DNA of 9,209 bases, from assembly GCA_903866485.1 (NCBI GenBank), contig CAIPNT010000090.1:1-9209 (forward strand), written 5' to 3'. Each line of letters starts with the position of its first letter. Within the stretch, counting starts at the first letter, position 1. The position numbers were made by a program, and so were the translations under genes. The stretch comes from an uncultured Micrococcales bacterium (GTDB lineage: Bacteria; Actinomycetota; Actinomycetes; Actinomycetales; Microbacteriaceae). Below the pieces are notes generated by a model. That model saw nothing but the letters and a program-made list of their open reading frames with translations. It made no database searches and had not been told where the DNA came from. Positions 1-5,958 of the stretch are shown piece by piece.

Positions 1-1203
1 AAAGCGATGCTGCTCATCGATGACTATGAAGCCTAGGTCTAAAAACTCGACATTGTCAGAGATTAAGGCGTGCGTGCCAACGACGATTTGGGCCTTGCCA
101 CTTACCATTTGCAAAAGCGCTCGCTTGCGATCGGCAGCTGCCATTTGCCCGGTTAGCAGGGTGAGGCCAACCTGCTTTGCTAAGTCTGGGCCAAGCGAGC
201 GCTCGATAGACCTAAAGTGCTGCGCAGCCAAAACCTCCGTAGGTGCCAAAAGTGCAGATTGGCCGCCCGAATCGGCAACCGCAAGCATGGCTCGAACGGC
301 AACAAGAGTCTTTCCAGATCCCACTTCACCCTGAAGCAATCGGTTCATCGGGTTGCGCCTGGCCAGATCTTCGGCAATCTGGTTGCCGACCTGAACCTGT
401 CCGTTGGTAAGTTCAAATGGCAGAGAAGAGTCAAACTTCGAAAGCAGGCCATCGACAACTGCTTCCCTAGCAGTGGCGGGTGTGGCGAGGTTCTCTTGCC
501 TTCGCTGAATCAAGGTTGCCTGCAGCAAGAATGCCTCGTGATATTTCAGGGTTTGCCTAGCCTGTTGCCACTGGGCATGCACTTCTGGGCGGTGAATTTG
601 ATTAAATGCTTGGTGCAGCTCGATGAGTTCGTTTTGTTCGACCACCGGCCGAGGCAGTTCATCCTGAATTGGCGACATGGTGTCAAGCGCGATTGCCATC
701 GAACGCGCAATGGCCCACGTGGTCACGGCAGAGGCAGCCGGATAGATCGGAATCGGCAGGTCGGCCCAACGCTTGGCTTCAGCGTCTGAGATTTCTTCGG
801 GAAACAACTCGTATTCAGGATGAGCCAATTGCAACTTGCCGTTGTAGCTGCCGATCTTGCCGGCAAATAAACCTCGCACACCCGGCTTCAAGTCTTTTTG
901 ACGCCATGACTGGTTAAAGAACGAGAGCGACATGTAGCCGTGGCCGTCGGTGATGCGCACCTCGAGAATGCTGCCGTTGCGGCCCTTCATCCGGCGTTCA
1001 CGAACCTCAAGGATGTCGGCAACAACCGTGGCCGGTTCACCAATCGGAAGCTCTGAAATTGGGGTCAGCGCTCCCCTGGTCGCATAGCGTCTCGGAAAGT
1101 GCGTCAACAGGTCGGCAACAGTCTTGAGACCCAAATGCTTGGCAAACGACTTGGCTGTGCGGTCACCGAGCACACGGTCAAGCGGTTCGTTAGAAAGCAG
1201 CAT
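1..1203 (-). CDS. recG: ATP-dependent DNA helicase RecG, N-terminal 401 residues (partial, 3' end outside window)
   Basis: RecG is a superfamily 2 helicase that remodels stalled replication forks and Holliday junctions. The frame is open from the ATG at 1203 to the window edge and gives 401 residues. In order these are an N-terminal region with TVADLLTHFPRRY (about 28-40), the OB-fold wedge domain that holds the branched DNA (about 55-150), and the start of the helicase core. The core shows the Q-motif area, Walker A GEVGSGKT at 292-299, motif Ia APTEVLAAQH at 320-329, GTHALI at 376-381, and the motif II box DEQH at 396-399, where the window ends. Family proteins are usually 680-730 residues, so roughly the second half is missing here because of the window edge, not damage. 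The ATG at 1203 is the only possible start: an in-frame TGA lies eight codons upstream with no other start between. The Shine-Dalgarno is weak at best. It is divergent from rsmD. Confidence 0.96.
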   Translation of the reverse strand, partial: MLLSNEPLDRVLGDRTAKSFAKHLGLKTVADLLTHFPRRYATRGALTPISELPIGEPATVVADILEVRERRMKGRNGSILEVRITDGHGYMSLSFFNQSWRQKDLKPGVRGLFAGKIGSYNGKLQLAHPEYELFPEEISDAEAKRWADLPIPIYPAASAVTTWAIARSMAIALDTMSPIQDELPRPVVEQNELIELHQAFNQIHRPEVHAQWQQARQTLKYHEAFLLQATLIQRRQENLATPATAREAVVDGLLSKFDSSLPFELTNGQVQVGNQIAEDLARRNPMNRLLQGEVGSGKTLVAVRAMLAVADSGGQSALLAPTEVLAAQHFRSIERSLGPDLAKQVGLTLLTGQMAAADRKRALLQMVSGKAQIVVGTHALISDNVEFLDLGFIVIDEQHRF

Positions 1204-1231
1204 AAGACTATCTTCGCCTGTGGTTCACACC

Positions 1232-1243
1232 CCTACCGGTAGG
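1232..1243. repeat. Perfect 12-base palindrome in the recG/rsmD intergenic gap
   Basis: CCTACCGGTAGG equals its own reverse complement. It sits in the middle of the 51-base gap between the divergent recG and rsmD starts and overlaps the putative rsmD -10 hexamer. It could be an operator for a dimeric regulator. A chance 12-base palindrome in a gap this short is uncommon but possible. No regulator family is assigned. Confidence 0.4.
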
Positions 1244-1245
1244 CT
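1240..1245 (+). promoter_or_regulatory. Putative -10 element for leaderless rsmD
   Basis: The hexamer TAGGCT fits the actinobacterial TAnnnT pattern. It ends nine bases before the rsmD ATG, which would place transcription initiation at or within a few bases of the start codon. The absence of any Shine-Dalgarno upstream of rsmD supports leaderless translation. No convincing -35 is seen. This is an inference from spacing only. Confidence 0.35.
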
Positions 1246-1254
1246 TGACCGGTT

Positions 1255-1830
1255 ATGACAAGAATCATTAGCGGCGTTGCCGGCTCTCGCAAGCTAGCCA
1301 GCCCAGCCAAAACCACCCGCCCAACCAGCGATCGCATTCGCGAGTCGATCTTCAACCGCCTTCAGGCTCGAGACTTCATCGATAACAAACGAGTGCTTGA
1401 CCTTTACGCTGGCACAGGAGCACTTGCTCTCGAGGCGGTAAGCCGCGGCGCAATCTACGCGATGATGGTCGAGCGAGACGGCCAAGCTGCCGCCGTTTGC
1501 ATCAACAATGCCAACATGATTCAGAAAGCCATGGCCAGCGAAGGCTTCTATGATCAGGTGACCAAGGTCTCGCAAAAGGCGGTTGGCTCATTTTTGAGCA
1601 CCGATCCGCTGATTTATGACTTGGTTTTTATCGACCCTCCCTATGAAGTTAGCAATGACGAAGTGGCAACCAACCTAAAGGCCCTCATGCCACGACTTGC
1701 CCCAGATGCAATCGTGATGCTTGAAAGGTCGAGCCGCACCGGCTCGGTTGAATTGCCAGAAGGGCTCATGCTTGACGAAGAAAAGAACTTCGGAGACACC
1801 ACCGTTTTTTGGCTCACACGTGGCAACTAG
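1255..1830 (+). CDS. rsmD: 16S rRNA (guanine(966)-N(2))-methyltransferase RsmD
   Basis: RsmD transfers a methyl group from S-adenosylmethionine to N2 of G966 in 16S rRNA during small-subunit assembly. The 191-residue product has the family's N-terminal signature: IISGVAGSRKL at 4-14 and TRPTSDRIRESIFN at 21-34. The Rossmann-fold SAM-binding motif I is VLDLYAGTGALALEA at 47-61. The catalytic motif IV DPPY is at 127-130, preceded by hydrophobic residues as in N2-guanine methyltransferases. The length is normal for the family. The ATG at 1255 is chosen because the conserved N-terminus starts right after it. No Shine-Dalgarno is visible, so a leaderless mRNA is likely. In many actinobacteria rsmD is followed by coaD and runs in the same direction as recG; here it is divergent from recG and followed directly by a terminator, so it is probably monocistronic. 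Confidence 0.95.
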   Translation: MTRIISGVAGSRKLASPAKTTRPTSDRIRESIFNRLQARDFIDNKRVLDLYAGTGALALEAVSRGAIYAMMVERDGQAAAVCINNANMIQKAMASEGFYDQVTKVSQKAVGSFLSTDPLIYDLVFIDPPYEVSNDEVATNLKALMPRLAPDAIVMLERSSRTGSVELPEGLMLDEEKNFGDTTVFWLTRGN

Positions 1831-1872
1831 CTTGCAACTTTAATGAAGAAATCAATCTAGATTCAAGCAAAT

Positions 1873-1905
1873 AAAAAAGACCCCGAAGTTGTCGGGGTCT
1901 TTTTT
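1873..1905. terminator. Bidirectional rho-independent terminator between rsmD and gltA
   Basis: Bases 1873-1886 pair without mismatch with 1892-1905 around a five-base loop. The core is the GC-rich GACCCCGA / TCGGGGTC stem, flanked by six A residues on the left and six T residues on the right. Each strand therefore has a GC hairpin followed by a U-run. It lies between the convergent genes rsmD and gltA, six bases past the gltA stop, and should end both transcripts. Confidence 0.93.
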
Positions 1906-1911
1906 GGCTAG

Positions 1912-3201
1912 CTAGTGAAAGAAACCTTTAAGGTCTCGCTCTGGCTCGCCAACATAGATCTGCTGTGGGCGACCAATCTTGGTGGCCGCGTCCATATTCA
2001 TCTCGCGCCAGTGGGCGATCCATCCCGGCAAACGGCCCAGAGCAAACAGAGCGGTAAACATGCGCGGCGGGAAGCCAAGCGCCTTGTAGATTACGCCGGT
2101 GTAGAAGTCGACGTTTGGATAAAGCTTGCGCTCGATGAAATAGCTGTCTGATAGCGCCGCAGCCTCGAGCTCTTTGGCGATGTCAAGCAGTGGGTCCTTG
2201 ACTCCAAGCTCTGCAAGCACCTTGTCAGCGGTTGCCTTTACGATTCTTGCGCGTGGGTCGAGATTCTTATAAACACGGTGGCCAAAGCCCATGAGGCGAA
2301 TGCCATCTTCTTTGTTCTTGACTCGGTTGACGAAGTGCTGCACCGACTCGCCAGAGTTCTGAATCTGGGTGAGCATCTCGAGAACGGCCTCGTTCGCCCC
2401 ACCGTGAAGCGGGCCAAATAGTGCGTTGATTCCAGAAGAGATCGAGGCAAACATGTTGGCCTGGCTTGATCCAACAAGTCGAACCGTAGAGGTTGAACAG
2501 TTTTGCTCGTGATCGGCGTGCAAGACCAAAAGCGTCTCAAGGGCCTGCGTAACCACCGGGTTCTGAACATAGTCTTCGGCCATGTTGCCAAAGTTCATGC
2601 GCAAGAAGTTTTCGACATAACTCAGTGAGTTGTCTGGATAGAGCAGAGCCTGACCCATGCTGTTCTTGTTCGCGTAGGCAGCCAAGACCGGCAGCTTGGC
2701 GAGCAGTCGGATGGTTGAAAGCTCAACCTGCTCAGGGTCGCTCGGGTCTAGTGAGTCTTGATAGAAGGTCGAAAGCGCAGAAACTCCGGCGGCCAAAACG
2801 GCCATCGGGTGCGCGTTCTGCGGCATTGCGTGAAACAAATTCTTCAGGTCTTCGTGCACCAGAGTGTGGCGGCGAATCTTGTCTTCAAATGCGGTCAGCT
2901 CTGCTGGGGTTGGCAGCTCACCATAGATGAGCAGAAAAGAGGTTTCGAGAAAACTCTTTGAGCCGGCCAACTGCTCGATTGGATAACCGCGGTGGCGAAG
3001 AACTCCGGCGGCTCCGTCGATAAATGTGATTGCAGATTTGGTCGATGCTGTGTTTACGAAACCCTGGTCGTATGCGGTCAAACCAGTGATGGCGGTCAAC
3101 TTAGAAATGTCAACGGCTGATGGGCCAGCAACTGCCGGAATAACCGGAAATTCTGCGGTCACATCACCGTAAGTGACGGTTACTTTGTCGCTCGAGGTCA
3201 T
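1912..3201 (-). CDS. gltA: Citrate synthase
   Basis: Citrate synthase condenses acetyl-CoA and oxaloacetate to citrate, the entry step of the TCA cycle, in the cytoplasm. The 429-residue product matches the length of the hexameric bacterial (type II) enzymes. The three catalytic residues are visible: H266 in GPLHGGANEA, H308 in GFGHRVYKNLDPRA, and D365 in YPNVDFYTG. They fall within a few positions of H264, H305 and D362 of the E. coli enzyme. The N-terminal beta-rich segment seen in type II enzymes is present (about 1-60). The ATG at 3201 follows an AGGAG Shine-Dalgarno (plus-strand 3207-3211) at five-base spacing. It is the last gene of the minus-strand block, 36 bases after dapC, and ends at the 1873-1905 terminator. 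No separate promoter is evident in the gap. Confidence 0.97.
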   Translation of the reverse strand: MTSSDKVTVTYGDVTAEFPVIPAVAGPSAVDISKLTAITGLTAYDQGFVNTASTKSAITFIDGAAGVLRHRGYPIEQLAGSKSFLETSFLLIYGELPTPAELTAFEDKIRRHTLVHEDLKNLFHAMPQNAHPMAVLAAGVSALSTFYQDSLDPSDPEQVELSTIRLLAKLPVLAAYANKNSMGQALLYPDNSLSYVENFLRMNFGNMAEDYVQNPVVTQALETLLVLHADHEQNCSTSTVRLVGSSQANMFASISSGINALFGPLHGGANEAVLEMLTQIQNSGESVQHFVNRVKNKEDGIRLMGFGHRVYKNLDPRARIVKATADKVLAELGVKDPLLDIAKELEAAALSDSYFIERKLYPNVDFYTGVIYKALGFPPRMFTALFALGRLPGWIAHWREMNMDAATKIGRPQQIYVGEPERDLKGFFH

Positions 3202-3237
3202 CGAAGCTCCTGTGTCTCTCTCGTGCCCTTGTTTGGG

Positions 3238-4350
3238 CTAAACCAAGCCTATGGCATTGCGCAGACGGCGCGCACCCTCGGCTATTTTGTCATCGGTTGC
3301 GGTGATTGAGAAGCGCACATATTGGTTGCTGCTTTCACCATAAAAAGTTCCTGGAACCACGACGATTCCAAGGTCGGCCATTCGGTCTAGAGTCTTAAAA
3401 CAATCCTCGCCAAGAGTGGCCCAAAGGTATAAACCCGCGTCGCTGTCGGCAAGCTCAAAGCCATAGTCGCGAACTGCGGCAAGCAAAACCTCGCGGCGCT
3501 TGCGGTAAATCTCTTTTTCCTTGGCAACGTGCACTTCATCGCCCAGCGCTACTACCATTGCGCGTTGCACCGGCATCGGAGTGTTTAGCCCCGAGTGCAT
3601 GCGAAGATTAACCAGTGCCTTGATGAGCGAAGTCTCACCAGCGGCAAAGGCGGCTCGATAGCCAGCCAAGTTCGACTGCTTGCTCAGCGAGTAAACCGCC
3701 AAGACCCCCTCATCGCTGTCACCACAAACCCTTGGATCTAACACCGACGGAATCAAACGGTCTGACCATTCGCCCCAGCCAAGCTCGGCATAGCACTCAT
3801 CGCTGGCCAGTAGGGCACCGAGTTCGCGGGCACGATCAACGGCCGCCTTCATTTCGGCCACATCCATGACACGACCATCCGGGTTGCCGGGTGAGTTGAT
3901 CCAGATTAGCTTTGCGTTTTCTGGCCATTTTGCCGGGTCATCTTCTGACACAATTTCTGCGCCGCAGAGCGCGGCACCAACAACATACGCGGTGTAGGCC
4001 ACGCGAGGTTGAACCACGACATCGCCCGGACCAAGACCCATCAAGAGCGGAAGCCAGCTGATTAACTCTTTAGAGCCGATGGTTGGCATGACTTGTTCTG
4101 GCTTTAGACCCGGCACGCCGCGACGGCGGGCAAACCACTCGACAACGGCGGCTTTAAATTCAGGCGAACCGCCGGTCGATGGATAGCCAGGGGCGTTTGA
4201 CGACGCGTTTAGAGCATCTTGAATGATTTTTGGAGTTGGGTCAACCGGAGAACCAACTGAAAGATCAACCGCACCACCCTCGTGCAGGGCAGCCTTAGCC
4301 GCGTATGGCTTCAGCTGTTCCCACGGATATTCTGGGAGGCGATCAAACAT
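3238..4350 (-). CDS. dapC: Succinyldiaminopimelate transaminase DapC (PLP aminotransferase class I/II)
   Basis: DapC converts N-succinyl-2-amino-6-oxopimelate to N-succinyl-LL-diaminopimelate using glutamate, in the succinylase route to diaminopimelate and lysine. The 370-residue protein is a fold-type I aminotransferase: substrate/PLP loop VDLSVGSPVDP (28-38), GYPSTGGSPEFKAAV (55-69), NSPGNPDG (152-159, N156 to PLP), D184 and Y187 in SDECYAEL, the Schiff-base lysine K224 in SLSKQSNLAGYR, and the carboxylate-binding arginine R346 in RFSIT. The pattern GVPGLKPEQVMPTIGSKEL (78-96) is typical of actinobacterial DapC rather than AspC or AlaA. The start lies only 12 bases after the fdxA stop and has no Shine-Dalgarno; translation may be coupled to fdxA, or the gene may have its own leaderless start (TAGTCT at 4360-4365). 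A neighbouring ferredoxin gene is a known actinobacterial association of dapC. Assignment to DapC over a related aminotransferase rests on pattern and context. Confidence 0.9.
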   Translation of the reverse strand: MFDRLPEYPWEQLKPYAAKAALHEGGAVDLSVGSPVDPTPKIIQDALNASSNAPGYPSTGGSPEFKAAVVEWFARRRGVPGLKPEQVMPTIGSKELISWLPLLMGLGPGDVVVQPRVAYTAYVVGAALCGAEIVSEDDPAKWPENAKLIWINSPGNPDGRVMDVAEMKAAVDRARELGALLASDECYAELGWGEWSDRLIPSVLDPRVCGDSDEGVLAVYSLSKQSNLAGYRAAFAAGETSLIKALVNLRMHSGLNTPMPVQRAMVVALGDEVHVAKEKEIYRKRREVLLAAVRDYGFELADSDAGLYLWATLGEDCFKTLDRMADLGIVVVPGTFYGESSNQYVRFSITATDDKIAEGARRLRNAIGLV

Positions 4351-4359
4351 AAACTTTTG

Positions 4360-4365
4360 AGACTA
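4360..4365 (-). promoter_or_regulatory. Possible internal -10 for leaderless dapC, overlapping the fdxA stop codon
   Basis: On the minus strand TAGTCT fits TAnnnT and ends nine bases before the dapC ATG. Its first three bases are the TAG stop of fdxA. dapC has no Shine-Dalgarno, so a local leaderless transcript would explain its translation. No good -35 is visible, and translational coupling to fdxA is an equal alternative. Confidence 0.22.
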
Positions 4366-4680
4366 TGCCTGTGGCGGCAGAGCGCTGATTACTTCATGGT
4401 CTTTGGCAAGCTTGCCAACCTTGGCGGCGCCACCAGGTGAACCGAGATCGTTGAAAAACTCGACATTGGCCTTGTAGTAGTCGGCCCACTGCGATGGAAG
4501 ATCGTCTTCGTAGTAGATCGCTTCAACCGGGCACACTGGCTCGCACGCACCACAGTCGACACACTCGTCTGGGTGAATGTAGAGAGAACGTTCACCCTCG
4601 TAAATGCAGTCAACCGGGCATTCTTCGATGCAAGCCTTGTCTTTGACATCAACACATGGCAGAGCGATAACGTAGGTCAC
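4363..4680 (-). CDS. fdxA: Seven-iron ferredoxin (one [3Fe-4S] and one [4Fe-4S] cluster)
   Basis: This is a small soluble electron carrier of 105 residues. Cysteines lie at 9, 17, 21, 25, 40, 43, 46 and 50. This is the Azotobacter FdI arrangement shifted by one: C9, C17 and C50 should hold the [3Fe-4S] cluster, C21, C40, C43 and C46 the [4Fe-4S] cluster, with C25 as the extra free cysteine. The C17-to-C21 spacing has only one cluster ligand between proline-rich turns (CPVDCIYEG), typical of actinobacterial FdxA/FdxC. A C-terminal acidic tail follows. Translation starts at GTG (minus strand, 4680), supported by an AGAGGA Shine-Dalgarno six bases upstream. It lies 36 bases after the mshB-like gene and 12 before dapC. 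The redox partner is not shown by the sequence; actinobacterial homologues often serve cytochromes P450 or iron-sulfur oxidoreductases. Confidence 0.95.
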   Translation of the reverse strand: MTYVIALPCVDVKDKACIEECPVDCIYEGERSLYIHPDECVDCGACEPVCPVEAIYYEDDLPSQWADYYKANVEFFNDLGSPGGAAKVGKLAKDHEVISALPPQA

Positions 4681-4686
4681 TGAGAG

Positions 4687-4692
4687 TCCTCT
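4687..4692 (-). promoter_or_regulatory. Shine-Dalgarno of fdxA, fixing its GTG start
   Basis: AGAGGA on the minus strand ends six bases before the GTG at 4680. This spacing and the conserved N-terminus (TYVIALPC) together support the non-ATG start. Confidence 0.75.
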
Positions 4693-4716
4693 TCTAAAAC
4701 TGAAACTGTAACTATT

Positions 4717-5847
4717 TTATTGATGTCCGCGGGCTCTTTTGCGCCAAGAGCCAGCGTGAATCTGCGGAAAGAGAATAATGATGGCCATCAGGGCCAGCGA
4801 TCCATAGGCCCAAATTACACCGAGTTGATTGCCCGGGATTAGCAACGAACCCGTCGATTGGGGCTGCGCCAACCAAAAAATGGTGGTGGCAAAGGTTGCA
4901 GCCACGAGATAGAGGGCGCCGCGACTGCTGCGCAGCAGGCGAATTGCCAAGGCCAGCGAACCGGTCATTATCATGGCAACAATCAAACCGATTGGCGTGC
5001 CAGCAGAGTCTGAGGCGCGCACCTGATGCAGCAGGGTGCCGGCTAGGCCCAAAAGAAAGCCCAACGGCATCGCCCAGAAGAAAGTAAAGAGTGGCCGAAG
5101 CTGCACCATTGGGTTAGGTGAAGCCAGGCGCAAGCGCTCGGTGCGGTCATATCTAAACTCTTTGCCTGCGACAACAGAATAGGTTTCGGTCGACACAGCA
5201 ACCTGACTAATGTGAGCCTCTAAAGCTGCCTTTTTAACCTTGGCCGAATCTGCATCGCCGATCTCGACGTCAAATCGCTCACCGGGTTCAGAAATCACCC
5301 AAAATTTTGGGCCGCGACCCTTGCGCTCTTTGGCAAACTTTCTAATCGCCATGGCAGTGGCCTCATGGGCCATTCGGTGATCAGGGTGGCCAAAGCCCCC
5401 CTTGCGGTTATAGGTAAGCACAGCATCTGGCTTGAAGTCTTTTATTGCAGCGCGAATATCGTCGGAGATCACTGAGGTGGAGGCCGCAGACAGCGCCAAC
5501 TCATCTAGCTTTCTCGGCTTAGCCGGCTTTCCCAACGGGTTTAAGCGCATACCCGAGTCGAGATAAGCCCGGGTTCCGGCAAAGGCATGCTTGACATCAC
5601 CGAATGCGGCTAGGGCCTCGCGAAGTTCACCGGCGCGAAAGGCTCCCATTGCCGATAGGTTTCCCTCAAGCGACTTCAGTTCCTCAAGCTTGACCTTACC
5701 GCGCTCTCCTCGGGTTAATGTCAGCACCATAACCTCGGCGCCAGCGGCAATGCGCTTTGCAATCACATGGCCTGTAAACAGGCTTTCGTCATCAGGATGA
5801 GCGTGCACGATTAGAAGTCGCTGCGGTGAAAAGGTTGCCTTAGCCAT
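4717..5847 (-). CDS. MshB-like PIG-L (LmbE) zinc deacetylase fused to a four-helix membrane domain
   Basis: The first ~240 of 376 residues are a PIG-L/LmbE deacetylase. The zinc motif AHPDDE is at 16-21 (H17 and D20 as ligands, D19 as likely base), TRGERG at 45-50, DSGM at 97-100, and the second metal motif GHPDH at 153-157 (H157 as third ligand). The DSGM and GHPDH motifs resemble MshB, which removes acetate from GlcNAc-inositol in mycothiol synthesis. The last third carries four hydrophobic segments, about 252-276, 284-305, 311-328 and 342-362, followed by a basic tail (WRKRARGHQ), so the enzyme is probably tethered to the membrane with the catalytic part in the cytoplasm. Classical MshB is about 290-300 residues and lacks this part. 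In some actinobacteria a separate small membrane protein (DUF6113 type, from memory) follows mshB, so this may be a fusion. The ATG at 5847 has no Shine-Dalgarno. It is first gene of the mshB-fdxA-dapC-gltA block. The substrate is not proven; the mycothiol role is inference from motifs and neighbours. Confidence 0.85.
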   Translation of the reverse strand: MAKATFSPQRLLIVHAHPDDESLFTGHVIAKRIAAGAEVMVLTLTRGERGKVKLEELKSLEGNLSAMGAFRAGELREALAAFGDVKHAFAGTRAYLDSGMRLNPLGKPAKPRKLDELALSAASTSVISDDIRAAIKDFKPDAVLTYNRKGGFGHPDHRMAHEATAMAIRKFAKERKGRGPKFWVISEPGERFDVEIGDADSAKVKKAALEAHISQVAVSTETYSVVAGKEFRYDRTERLRLASPNPMVQLRPLFTFFWAMPLGFLLGLAGTLLHQVRASDSAGTPIGLIVAMIMTGSLALAIRLLRSSRGALYLVAATFATTIFWLAQPQSTGSLLIPGNQLGVIWAYGSLALMAIIILFPQIHAGSWRKRARGHQ

Positions 5848-5853
5848 AAAACA

Positions 5854-5859
5854 ACTTTA
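5854..5859 (-). promoter_or_regulatory. Putative -10 for a leaderless mshB-like transcript
   Basis: TAAAGT on the minus strand fits TAnnnT and ends six bases before the ATG at 5847, the spacing expected when transcription starts at the A of the start codon. The gene has no Shine-Dalgarno. No clear -35 is seen. The iron boxes at 5882-5915 begin 35 bases upstream of the presumed start, within reach of this promoter. Confidence 0.45.
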
Positions 5860-5881
5860 GGCGACATACGACAAACGCTTG

Positions 5882-5915
5882 CTAACTTAGGGTTACCTAA
5901 CTTAGGCTTACCTAA
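5882..5915. promoter_or_regulatory. Two tandem overlapping DtxR/IdeR-type iron boxes upstream of efeU
   Basis: The 19-mer CTAACTTAGGGTTACCTAA (5882-5900) is followed by CTAACTTAGGCTTACCTAA (5897-5915), overlapping by four bases and differing at one position. Together they form a 15-base tandem repeat. Compared with the known actinobacterial iron box TTAGGTTAGGCTCACCTAA, the second matches 15 of 19 positions and the first 14 of 19. Each also contains an inverted pair TTAGG-N4-CCTAA. The position just upstream of, or over, the presumed -35 region of an iron permease gene fits repression by an iron-loaded DtxR/IdeR protein. Binding by this family is inference from sequence. Confidence 0.82.
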
Positions 5916-5931
5916 GTAAGAGAATTTTGAT

Positions 5932-5937
5932 TAGATT
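5932..5937 (+). promoter_or_regulatory. Putative -10 element of efeU
   Basis: TAGATT fits TAnnnT. With 17-18 base spacing the -35 would fall at about 5908-5914, inside the second iron box, so a bound repressor would block polymerase. Initiation near 5944 would give a short leader that contains the efeU Shine-Dalgarno. Confidence 0.45.
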
Positions 5938-5946
5938 CAGCAAACT

Positions 5947-5952
5947 AAGGAG
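5947..5952 (+). promoter_or_regulatory. Shine-Dalgarno of efeU, supporting its TTG start
   Basis: AAGGAG lies six bases before the TTG at 5959. It is the strongest ribosome site in the window and supports the rare TTG start, since no ATG or GTG lies at a suitable distance. Confidence 0.7.
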
Positions 5953-5958
5953 AGAAAC

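Noticed and set aside
217..789. 190-residue plus-strand open frame antisense to recG
   Set aside because: It is a shadow of the recG frame; the opposite strand encodes unmistakable helicase motifs, and the plus-strand product is low-complexity-like with no family signature.
2238..2591. 117-residue minus-strand frame inside gltA
   Set aside because: It overlaps the citrate synthase catalytic region in another frame; no ribosome site and composition rich in Arg/Ser/Thr, typical of an out-of-frame shadow.
4389..4655. 88-residue minus-strand frame inside fdxA
   Set aside because: Out-of-frame reading of the ferredoxin gene; all conserved cysteines belong to the other frame.
5855..5861. ACTTTAGG-like sequence near the mshB-like start as a third iron half-site
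   Set aside because: Only a loose match to one arm, no partner arm, and it overlaps the more plausible -10 hexamer.
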